A stretch of DNA of 64,000 nt from assembly GCF_051201035.1 (NCBI RefSeq), contig NZ_JBPODR010000007.1, positions 49,379 to 113,378 on the forward strand, written 5' to 3'. Position 1 is the stretch's first letter, and each line of letters starts with the position of its first letter. Both the position numbers and the translations under genes were made by a program. This stretch comes from Thermoanaerobacterium thermosulfurigenes (GTDB taxonomy: Bacteria; Bacillota; Thermoanaerobacteria; Thermoanaerobacterales; Thermoanaerobacteraceae). A model generated the notes under the pieces. That model saw nothing but the letters and a program-made list of their open reading frames with translations, ran no database searches and had not been told where the DNA came from. Of the stretch, positions 57,341 through 64,000 are shown piece by piece.

Positions 57341-58558
57341 TTGAAAAAAGTCTTTGTAATTGGCTGTGGCCCTTCAGGAATGATGGCTGCCATAATGAGT
57401 TCTCTAAAAGGCAATGAAGTTGTAATTTTTGAAAAAAATGATAGACCAGGGAAGAAACTCATGATAACAGGAAAAGGCAGATGTAATATAACAAATTCAG
57501 CTTCAATAAAAGAAATTATTGAAAATACGCCAACAAATGGCAAATTCCTTTATAGTGCTTTAAATAGCTTTTCTAATGCTGATTTAATTGATTTTTTTAA
57601 CAAGAATGGTTTAATGACTAAAGTTGAAAGAGGAGGAAGAGTATTTCCCGTTTCAGATAAAGCAATTGATGTACTGGATGTCCTTTTAAGACTCATTAAA
57701 GAAAATCATATTGAAATTAGATTCAATAGCAAAGTTACTGATATACTGATTGATGGTAAATGCGTCAAAGGAATAATTGTTAATGGCAAAAAAGAATTTT
57801 GTGACAGTTTAATACTGGCATCTGGTGGAAAATCTTATCCTTCTACAGGCTCAACTGGAGATGGGTATGATATGGCAAAAAAATTGGGCCACAAAATAGT
57901 AGAACCACATCCAGCATTAGTCCCTCTTATAACCATTGAAGATGTCAGTGAAATGATGGGATTAACACTTAAAAATATTAATGCCAAATTGTGTATAAAT
58001 GGAAAATTAGTTAGAGAAGAATTTGGCGAAATGCTGTTTACACATTTTGGATTATCAGGTCCTGTAATATTGACACTAAGCAGCTTTTTTAAAACTGTTG
58101 AAGATGGAGATGTTGTAATAAAAATTGATTTAAAGCCAGCTTTAAATCATGAGAAGCTGGATGAAAGGCTTCAAAGAGATTTTAAAAAATATTCTAAAAA
58201 AGAGTTGAAGAATTCTTTGAATGATTTGCTTCCACGTTCATTGATACCTTATGTGATAAGGGTAAGCTCTTTAAATCCTGATAAAAGAGTTTCAGAATTA
58301 TCAAAAGCGGAACGAGGTGCTTTAGTGAATGTTATAAAGGATCTCGTGTTTCGCATAAAATCTAAGCGATCTATAAATGAGGCCATAATCACTTCTGGAG
58401 GAGTAAGCACTAAAGAAATAAATCCTAAGACAATGGAATCAAGGCTTATTAAAGGACTTTTTTTTGCCGGTGAAATAATTGATGTAGATGCATTGACTGG
58501 CGGTTTCAACCTTCAAATTTCTTTTTCTACTGGTTATTTAGCAGGAATAAATTCCTGA
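57341..58558 (+). CDS. NAD(P)/FAD-dependent oxidoreductase, HI0933/YhiN family
   Basis: A 405-aa flavoprotein of unknown substrate: VFVIGCGPSGMMAAIMSSLK binds FAD, MITGKGRCNITNSA is family-specific, GGKSYPSTGSTGDGYDMAKK and the C-terminal ALTGGFNLQISFSTGYLAG follow. TTG start with GGGAG upstream, 3 bases after the phosphatase gene. Confidence 0.92.
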   Translation: MKKVFVIGCGPSGMMAAIMSSLKGNEVVIFEKNDRPGKKLMITGKGRCNITNSASIKEIIENTPTNGKFLYSALNSFSNADLIDFFNKNGLMTKVERGGRVFPVSDKAIDVLDVLLRLIKENHIEIRFNSKVTDILIDGKCVKGIIVNGKKEFCDSLILASGGKSYPSTGSTGDGYDMAKKLGHKIVEPHPALVPLITIEDVSEMMGLTLKNINAKLCINGKLVREEFGEMLFTHFGLSGPVILTLSSFFKTVEDGDVVIKIDLKPALNHEKLDERLQRDFKKYSKKELKNSLNDLLPRSLIPYVIRVSSLNPDKRVSELSKAERGALVNVIKDLVFRIKSKRSINEAIITSGGVSTKEINPKTMESRLIKGLFFAGEIIDVDALTGGFNLQISFSTGYLAGINS

Positions 58559-58581
58559 AAATAAACCTTCTTTGCATTTTT

Positions 58582-58607
58582 TTATATATTTTGCATAAAA
58601 TATATAA
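58582..58607. repeat. Perfect AT-rich palindrome before the 154-aa membrane gene
   Basis: TTATATATTTT and AAAATATATAA (11 bp) flank GCAT. GCAT also recurs on both sides (near 58574 and 58611). It could be a weak terminator or a regulator site. Confidence 0.5.
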
Positions 58608-58628
58608 GAATGCATAAGGAGGATTATT

Positions 58629-59093
58629 ATGGGAAAAAGAGTTAAAAAGTCAGCGCACGTATATTATTTGAGCTTTGACAATATGATAGCCTTTTTTGTC
58701 ATATTGGGATTTTTAACTATGGTAGTGACTCAAGTATTAATGTTAAATGATAACATTAGGGTTTTTTTAAATTCTACCGAAAAAATAGAAGGTATAAACA
58801 TAAACACATATCTATCAAATGATGGAACTTTGGAATTGGAATTAATTAATTTGGATAAGGCACCAAAGGCTTTTATATTGATAAATGGAGATCCAAAGTA
58901 CAGCTTTAAGGAGAAAAAATTAAAAATCAACATAAAACAAGGCGATCTCATTGAAATGGATGGAACAAACTACAATCAAACATTATATGTTAAAGTAATT
59001 GATTCAAGCGACAATGTAATAGAGCCACAGAAGACAGCAGTCATAAAAGTCAACGGTGATATAGAAGTCATTGGCAAAGTGAGATTGAGATGA
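58629..59093 (+). CDS. Membrane-anchored hypothetical protein (154 aa)
   Basis: One transmembrane helix (MIAFFVILGFLTMVVTQVLM) after a basic start, then an extracytoplasmic domain of short beta strands (GTLELELINLDKAPKAFILI, SFKEKKLKINIKQGDLIEMD). It looks like an immunoglobulin-like or carbohydrate-module-like fold. Proteins of this layout precede the aroH/cmk block in related bacteria by my recollection, but no function is known. Confidence 0.7.
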   Translation: MGKRVKKSAHVYYLSFDNMIAFFVILGFLTMVVTQVLMLNDNIRVFLNSTEKIEGININTYLSNDGTLELELINLDKAPKAFILINGDPKYSFKEKKLKINIKQGDLIEMDGTNYNQTLYVKVIDSSDNVIEPQKTAVIKVNGDIEVIGKVRLR

Positions 59094-59162
59094 TATTGTT
59101 ATAACACGATTTTTACTATATAATTTATAAAGAGAGAAAAACGGAAAGGAGATTGATGTCTT

Positions 59163-60155
59163 ATAAAAGCCATTAGAGGAGCAATAACAACTGAAAATAC
59201 TAAAGAAGCAATTTTTCATGACACAATTTCTTTAATTGATGAAATTTTTCGCATCAATAAAATAAAAAGCAGCGATGTTATATCTATATTTTTTACTGCG
59301 ACAAAGGACATTGATGCAGCTTACCCCGCAGAAGCATTAAGACATAATGGAATTTCGAATATTCCAATGATGTGTTTTCAAGAAATGAACGTAAAGAAAA
59401 GTCTTGAGAAATGTATCAGAGTCGTAGTGTTTATTAATTGTGAAGATGATAAAGAAGTTAAGCACATATACATGAAAAATGCTAAATTATTGCGATTGGA
59501 CTTATTAAATATTAAGGTTGCAATTGATGGCCCGGCTGGTGCAGGAAAAAGTACAGTTGCTAAGGAATTGGCAAAAAAACTAAACTTTACTTACATAGAT
59601 ACAGGGGCTATGTATAGAGCTTTGACGTATAAAGTGGCAATTGAAAATATCAACCTAGAAGATAAAAATAAAATAGTAGAATTGGCTTCCAAGATTGATA
59701 TTGACTTGAAAAACGATAAGGTACTGTTAGACGGTATGGATGTTACAAGCGAGATTAGGACACCATCCATTTCTGAAAAAGTATCATATATTTCAATGAT
59801 ACCAGAGGTAAGAGAAATAATGGTAAAGTTGCAAAAAAGGCTATCAGATAAGGGTAGTGTCGTAATGGACGGTAGAGATATAGCGACAGTTGTGATGCCA
59901 GATGCACAATTTAAATTCTTTTTGACTGCCAGTCCTGAAATTAGGGCAATGCGTAGATACAATGAACTGACAAGTAAGAAAATACCTGTTAAGTATGATG
60001 ATATATTAAATGATATAAAAAAAAGAGATAAGAATGATACTGAAAGAGATGTTGCACCATTAAAAAAGGCTGATGATTCTATTGTTATTGACACTACAAA
60101 CATGAGTATTGATGAAGTAGTAAGCAAAATGTACAATATTATAGCTAATGGGTAA
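59163..60155 (+). CDS. In-frame fusion of chorismate mutase (AroH type) and cytidylate kinase
   Basis: Residues 1-116 are AroH: IKAIRGAITTENTKEAI, FFTATKDIDAAYPAEALR, MMCFQEMNVKKSLEKCIRVV with the catalytic Glu and Arg. From codon 59511 the frame runs without a stop into Cmk: IKVAIDGPAGAGKSTVAKEL (P-loop), YIDTGAMYRALT, VVMDGRDIATVVMP and RRYNELTSK. The Cmk part begins with ATT where ATG is normal and has no ribosome binding site, so one polypeptide of about 330 aa is expected. The AroH part has no ATG, GTG or TTG: after the stop at 59154 the first workable codon is ATA 59163, with AAAGGAG at 59145-59151. Cmk phosphorylates CMP/dCMP; AroH makes prephenate. Confidence 0.82.
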   Translation: MKAIRGAITTENTKEAIFHDTISLIDEIFRINKIKSSDVISIFFTATKDIDAAYPAEALRHNGISNIPMMCFQEMNVKKSLEKCIRVVVFINCEDDKEVKHIYMKNAKLLRLDLLNIKVAIDGPAGAGKSTVAKELAKKLNFTYIDTGAMYRALTYKVAIENINLEDKNKIVELASKIDIDLKNDKVLLDGMDVTSEIRTPSISEKVSYISMIPEVREIMVKLQKRLSDKGSVVMDGRDIATVVMPDAQFKFFLTASPEIRAMRRYNELTSKKIPVKYDDILNDIKKRDKNDTERDVAPLKKADDSIVIDTTNMSIDEVVSKMYNIIANG

Positions 60156-60167
60156 AGGGGGTATCTC

Positions 60168-60746
60168 ATGTTTTATTATATAGCCAAATACATCGTTCTT
60201 TTTATTATAAATATAATTTTTAGAATAGAAGTAGATGGCTACGAAAATATTCCTGCCTATGGTCCTGTAATTATTTGTCCTAATCATATTAGCTTTTTAG
60301 ATCCACCTATTGTTGGTGCCGTTTTTACCAGAAGAATTTTTTTTATGGCAAAAGCCGAGCTTTTTAAAAATCCTTTATTTAGATTTATTTTAAATAAAGG
60401 TTTAGGTGCTTTTCCAGTGAAAAGAGGCACATCAGATTTAACCGCTATAAAAATTGCTCTAAATCATTTAAAAAAAGGACATGCTATTGGGATATTCCCA
60501 GAAGGAACCAGGAGCAAAACTGGCCAATTGCAAAAGGCTGAGCCTGGTGTATCGCTCCTGTCAGTAAAAGGAAAGGCACCTGTATTGCCGATCGGAATAA
60601 AGTCAACTTATAAACTTTTTTCAAAAGTAACAATAAAGATCGGTAAACCTATTTATTTTGAAGAATATCAAAATGTACATTTAACATCGCAAGATATGGC
60701 AAACATAGGTGAGAAGATTATGCTGGAAATTTCAAAGTTAATTTAG
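60168..60746 (+). CDS. plsC: 1-acyl-sn-glycerol-3-phosphate acyltransferase
   Basis: A 192-aa membrane-associated enzyme making phosphatidic acid. A hydrophobic N-terminus (YIVLFIINIIFRIEVDG) precedes the H-x4-D motif in CPNHISFLDPPIVGA and the substrate motif GIFPEGTRSKTGQLQ. The order cmk - plsC - ispH - rpsA is typical of Clostridia. Confidence 0.94.
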   Translation: MFYYIAKYIVLFIINIIFRIEVDGYENIPAYGPVIICPNHISFLDPPIVGAVFTRRIFFMAKAELFKNPLFRFILNKGLGAFPVKRGTSDLTAIKIALNHLKKGHAIGIFPEGTRSKTGQLQKAEPGVSLLSVKGKAPVLPIGIKSTYKLFSKVTIKIGKPIYFEEYQNVHLTSQDMANIGEKIMLEISKLI

Positions 60747-60755
60747 GAGGAAACA

Positions 60756-61607
60756 ATGAAAATATTGATAGCTGACAATGCAGGATTTTGTTTTGGGGTA
60801 AAAAGGGCAGTCAGAATGGCCTATGATCAAGTGAATAATAGTGATGATTCTAAGACCTATGCATATGGAGAGCTTATTCATAATCCGCAAGTTGTAAAAG
60901 ACCTTGAAGACAAAGGAATTAAGACTATAGAACACATCGATGAATTAGATGAAAATAGCAAGATACTTATTAGGACGCATGGTATACCGAAAAAAATTTA
61001 TGAGGAATTAAAAAATAAAAAAGTAGAAATAATCGATATGACTTGTCCTTTTGTAAAAAGAGTCCAAAAAATAGTCAATGGATACTATAAGAAAGGATAT
61101 TCTATTGTTATAATAGGGGATAGAAATCATCCGGAAGTTATAGGTGTAAATGGATGGTGTAATAATTCAGCTTATGTTATCCAATCAACTGATGATGTAA
61201 ATTCATTGCCTTTTTTAGATAAAACCTGTGTTGTTGCGCAGACAACTATAACGCAAAAAATGTGGGAAGATATCTTGGATTTGTTGCATCTTAAAGTCAA
61301 AGAATTAATATCATATAATACAATATGCGACGCTACTAATAAAAGGCAATCATCTGCTGAAAAAATATCTAAAGAAGTAGATATGATGATCGTCATAGGT
61401 GGAAAGAATAGCTCTAATACGCAAAAATTAAAAAAAATATGTGAAAAGAATTGTGATAAAACTATACAAGTTGAGAGTGCTGATGAAATTGATTTGATTA
61501 CTCTAAAAGACGTTGAAACAGTCGGCATTACTGCTGGTGCATCTACTCCAGATTATTTAATACAGGAAGTCATTGATAAGATTACAAGTGGAAGAAAGGA
61601 AGAATAA
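60756..61607 (+). CDS. ispH: 4-hydroxy-3-methylbut-2-enyl diphosphate reductase
   Basis: Last step of the MEP isoprenoid route (283 aa). The three cluster Cys are in NAGFCFGVKRAV, DMTCPFVKRVQ and NTICDATNKRQ, and the T-E-like catalytic region is present. In many Clostridia IspH is fused to an S1 protein; here the two are separate genes 2 bases apart. Confidence 0.96.
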   Translation: MKILIADNAGFCFGVKRAVRMAYDQVNNSDDSKTYAYGELIHNPQVVKDLEDKGIKTIEHIDELDENSKILIRTHGIPKKIYEELKNKKVEIIDMTCPFVKRVQKIVNGYYKKGYSIVIIGDRNHPEVIGVNGWCNNSAYVIQSTDDVNSLPFLDKTCVVAQTTITQKMWEDILDLLHLKVKELISYNTICDATNKRQSSAEKISKEVDMMIVIGGKNSSNTQKLKKICEKNCDKTIQVESADEIDLITLKDVETVGITAGASTPDYLIQEVIDKITSGRKEE

Positions 61608-61609
61608 AA

Positions 61610-62707
61610 ATGGATGATTTTATGAATGAATACACTTTTAATGAGATCCATTCCGGTGATATAGTAAAAGGTAAAATCATTAAAATACTTAACGATGGAA
61701 TTATAGCAGATATCGGATATAAATCTGATGCATTTGTACCTAAATCGCAATTATCACTTAATCCTAATATAAGAATAAGTGATGATTTTAATGTAGGAGA
61801 TGAAATCGATCTATATATAATAAAAAGAGAAGATGAAAATGGTGATGTTTTAGCTTCAAAAGTAAAAGCAGATACCGAATTAGCTGAAGAAAGATTAAAT
61901 ACATCATTTAAAAATGGAGATATATTAAATGGAAAAATAATTGAAGTAGTAAAAGGCGGTGTTGTTGCCGAAGTATTAGGAGTTAAAGCATTTATACCAG
62001 CATCACAACTTGATATGCATTATGTGGATGATTTAAACTCATATTTAGGAGAAAAAATTGAAGTAAAAATTATTGATTATATTCCAAGCAAAAAATTAGT
62101 TGCATCAAGGAGAATCGTTTTAGAAGAAGAAAAAAACAAAAAGAAAGAAACATTGCTAAAAAACATACGGGAAGGCCAAGTTATAAAAGGTGTAGTAAAA
62201 TCAATTACAAAATTTGGTGTCTTTGTTGATTTAGGTGGTATTGATGGTTTGATTCCATTAAGAGAGATTTCTTGGAGTAAAAATGTGAATATAAATGATG
62301 TATTGCATATTGGCGATAGAGTAGATGTTTATGTTGATAAAATAGATCAAGAAAAAATAACACTAAGTTTGAAAAAGCTTTTTCCAGATCCGTGGGTGAA
62401 TATTAATGAGAAGTTTAAAGTTGGAGATATTATATTGGGTATTATAACAAATGTGACTACATTTGGTGCTTTTGTAGAGATTTCCGAAGGGTTAGAGGGA
62501 TTAGCGCACAAAAATGATTTAATAAAAAATGTCAAAGAGTATAAAATAGGGGACGAAATTACAGTCGAAATAATTAGCTTTGACTCAGAGAAGGAAAAGT
62601 TAAGCTTGAAGGAAGTTGAAAAAAACAGTGAATCTTATGACTTAGAAAGAGAAGAATTAAATGTAACAATAAAAGACAGAATACAAAACATAAATAATTA
62701 TTCATAG
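61610..62707 (+). CDS. rpsA: S1 RNA-binding domain protein (ribosomal protein S1-like)
   Basis: A 365-aa protein with four S1 repeats starting near GDIVKGKIIKILNDGIIADI, GDILNGKIIEVVKGGVVAEV, GQVIKGVVKSITKFGVFVDL and GDIILGIITNVTTFGAFVEI. The last two are the best conserved. It may assist mRNA binding or RNA turnover. Follows ispH directly. Confidence 0.92.
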   Translation: MDDFMNEYTFNEIHSGDIVKGKIIKILNDGIIADIGYKSDAFVPKSQLSLNPNIRISDDFNVGDEIDLYIIKREDENGDVLASKVKADTELAEERLNTSFKNGDILNGKIIEVVKGGVVAEVLGVKAFIPASQLDMHYVDDLNSYLGEKIEVKIIDYIPSKKLVASRRIVLEEEKNKKKETLLKNIREGQVIKGVVKSITKFGVFVDLGGIDGLIPLREISWSKNVNINDVLHIGDRVDVYVDKIDQEKITLSLKKLFPDPWVNINEKFKVGDIILGIITNVTTFGAFVEISEGLEGLAHKNDLIKNVKEYKIGDEITVEIISFDSEKEKLSLKEVEKNSESYDLEREELNVTIKDRIQNINNYS

Positions 62708-62756
62708 GTGTTATGTACTTAGTGTATAATTTTAGTAGGCGGTAAAAAATAGAAAA

Positions 62757-62782
62757 AGGAAGGCATCCAAAAGATACCTTCC
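62757..62782 (+). terminator. Hairpin between rpsA and the transposase gene
   Basis: GGAAGG-ATC pairs with GAT-CCTTCC around CAAAA, with one mismatch. There is no T-tract, so it may be a structure at the insertion element's end that blocks read-in from rpsA. Confidence 0.45.
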
Positions 62783-62849
62783 ACTTACATGAATCATCCG
62801 CTATAATGTTTAAATAGAAAAAACAAAAAAGCGTTATAGAGGTGATTAC

Positions 62850-64000
62850 ATGTTCAAATTAAGTTTAAACGAAAATGAAATAAATTTCAAGGATTTAGAA
62901 GTAAAAATTTACAAATTAGTCTGCGAAGAAGCTTGCAAAATAATGGCTCAAATCCTTATGGAAATAGATGATATGTTACTAGAAAAAAGGGACAAAAAAG
63001 AATATAGGTGTAAAGGTAAAAAGCATACAAACATAAAGACAATTATGGGCACTGTTGAATTTGATAAAAGAATTTATGAACATATAAATAGTGAAGGAAA
63101 AAAAGAATATGTTTATCTTTTAGATGAGTATTTAAAAATGGATACAATAGGGCATATATCAACAAATCTTATTGAAAAAGTTGTAGAAAATGTAACAGAA
63201 ATGTCATATAGAGAAGCAGCGAAAAATATAGAATCATTAACGAATCAAAGCATAAGCCATGCAACTGCATGGAATATAATACAAAAGATTGGAGAGAAAA
63301 TAGCGGAATTAGAAAAACAAGATATAAAACTATTCAAAGAAAACAAATTAAGAGGAGAAAAAGAAACAAAAATATTATTTCAAGAAATGGATGGATTATG
63401 GTTATCAATGCAAGGCAAAGACAGACCAAAAGGCAAAAAAAGCAGAGGGAAGAAAGAAATAAAATTAGCAGTAGCATACGACGGATGGGTAAAAAGGAGC
63501 CCAGGAAGTAATGAATATATAACACATAATAAAATAGCATGTGCAGGATTTGCAAGCAGCAAAGAATTTAAAGAATTAGTAGATGCAACGATAGCAAAAG
63601 AATACAACATAGACGAAATAGAAATAAAGATAATAAATGGGGATGGAGCAAGTTGGATTAAAGAAAGCTTGGGAGAAGAAGGAGTATATTTTCAATTAGA
63701 TCCATTTCATAAAAGCCAAGCAGTAATAAGGAATGTAGAGAACAAAAAAGATGTCCGCAAATTAATAAAAATGCTAGATGAAGGGAAAACAGAAGAAAGC
63801 CTAGAATACATAGCAAAATTAATGATAGAGCAAAAAGATGATGAAAAGCAAATGAAGAAATTAGAAAAACTATATAACTATTTAGTAGCCAATAAAGAAG
63901 GGATAAAACCATATCAAAAGAGAGAAGAAATAAAAATACCAGAAGCCCCAGAAGGAATAGAATACAAACATTTAGGAACAATGGAAAACAATATATTTGA
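62850..64000 (+). CDS. ISLre2-family transposase (3' end outside window)
   Basis: The frame stays open from ATG 62850 (GAGGTG upstream) to the window end, at least 383 residues. MFKLSLNENEINFKDLEVKI, YRCKGKKHTNIKTIMGTVEF, EMSYREAAKNIESLTNQSIS and LFQEMDGLWLSMQGKDRPKG are characteristic of the ISLre2/UPF0236 group. YFQLDPFHKSQAVIRNV near residue 285 is part of the catalytic core. The element's inverted repeats cannot be defined because the right end is missing. Confidence 0.93.
   Translation, partial: MFKLSLNENEINFKDLEVKIYKLVCEEACKIMAQILMEIDDMLLEKRDKKEYRCKGKKHTNIKTIMGTVEFDKRIYEHINSEGKKEYVYLLDEYLKMDTIGHISTNLIEKVVENVTEMSYREAAKNIESLTNQSISHATAWNIIQKIGEKIAELEKQDIKLFKENKLRGEKETKILFQEMDGLWLSMQGKDRPKGKKSRGKKEIKLAVAYDGWVKRSPGSNEYITHNKIACAGFASSKEFKELVDATIAKEYNIDEIEIKIINGDGASWIKESLGEEGVYFQLDPFHKSQAVIRNVENKKDVRKLIKMLDEGKTEESLEYIAKLMIEQKDDEKQMKKLEKLYNYLVANKEGIKPYQKREEIKIPEAPEGIEYKHLGTMENNIF

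Noticed and set aside
62708..62849. Defined left inverted repeat of the ISLre2 element
   Set aside because: The right end of the element is outside the window, so no terminal repeat can be proven by comparison.
63269..63511. Short plus- and minus-strand frames inside the last kilobase
   Set aside because: They lie in other frames of the ISLre2 transposase, which stays open to the window end and matches its family.

Overview
The window is an AT-rich chromosome segment of a thermophilic, endospore-forming Firmicute, most likely Thermoanaerobacterium or a close relative. The basis is the spo0A - steA - spoIIM - xerD - dacF - spoIIA - spoVA - scpAB gene order and the style of the proteins. The genus is an inference, because no 16S rRNA gene is present.

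Layout. Positions 1-535 are the 3' part of spo0A. A prophage of about 27.5 kb (473-28027) sits in the last codons of spo0A, bounded by a perfect 45-bp direct repeat (473-517 and 27983-28027). The spo0A frame stays open because the element supplies a replacement C-terminus. The displaced native spo0A tail and its terminator lie just right of the prophage (28028-28078). The left prophage half carries a tyrosine integrase, small regulators, winged-helix proteins and a 931-residue protein with the DFDGD signature of the YonO/QDE-1-like single-subunit RNA polymerases. It also holds several large hairpins, three similar sigma-A promoters and a 1-kb structured noncoding region. The right half is a siphophage morphogenesis block: HNH nuclease, Tal-like tail protein, terminase, portal, protease, HK97 capsid, connectors, major tail protein, frameshifting gpG/gpGT chaperones and tape measure. 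I see no lysis cassette, distal tail protein, helicase, primase or DNA polymerase.

From 28138 to 62707 there is a dense, almost entirely plus-strand host region. It contains steA with a MctB-like partner and envelope genes (28138-31684), a DUF3866 protein, a Nudix hydrolase and an EndoQ-like protein. The sporulation block spoIIM, XerD-like gene, dacF, spoIIAA-spoIIAB-sigF, small membrane ORF-dodecin-spoVACDE follows, with sequence matches to sigma-E, sigma-H and sigma-F/G promoters. Next come cca, a site-2 protease, scpA-scpB, ytfJ, a second D,D-carboxypeptidase, a redox pair, rluB, speE-speB, a carboxyltransferase, a double-LysM protein, surE, a RpiR regulator, and a block with an in-frame aroH-cmk fusion, plsC, ispH and an S1-domain protein. 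The window ends inside an ISLre2-type transposase.

Most worth attention: the phage-encoded YonO-like RNA polymerase in a prophage without recognisable replication genes, its integration into the sporulation master regulator, the XerD homologue that has lost its catalytic tyrosine, the aroH-cmk fusion, and two genes whose only plausible starts are AUA.
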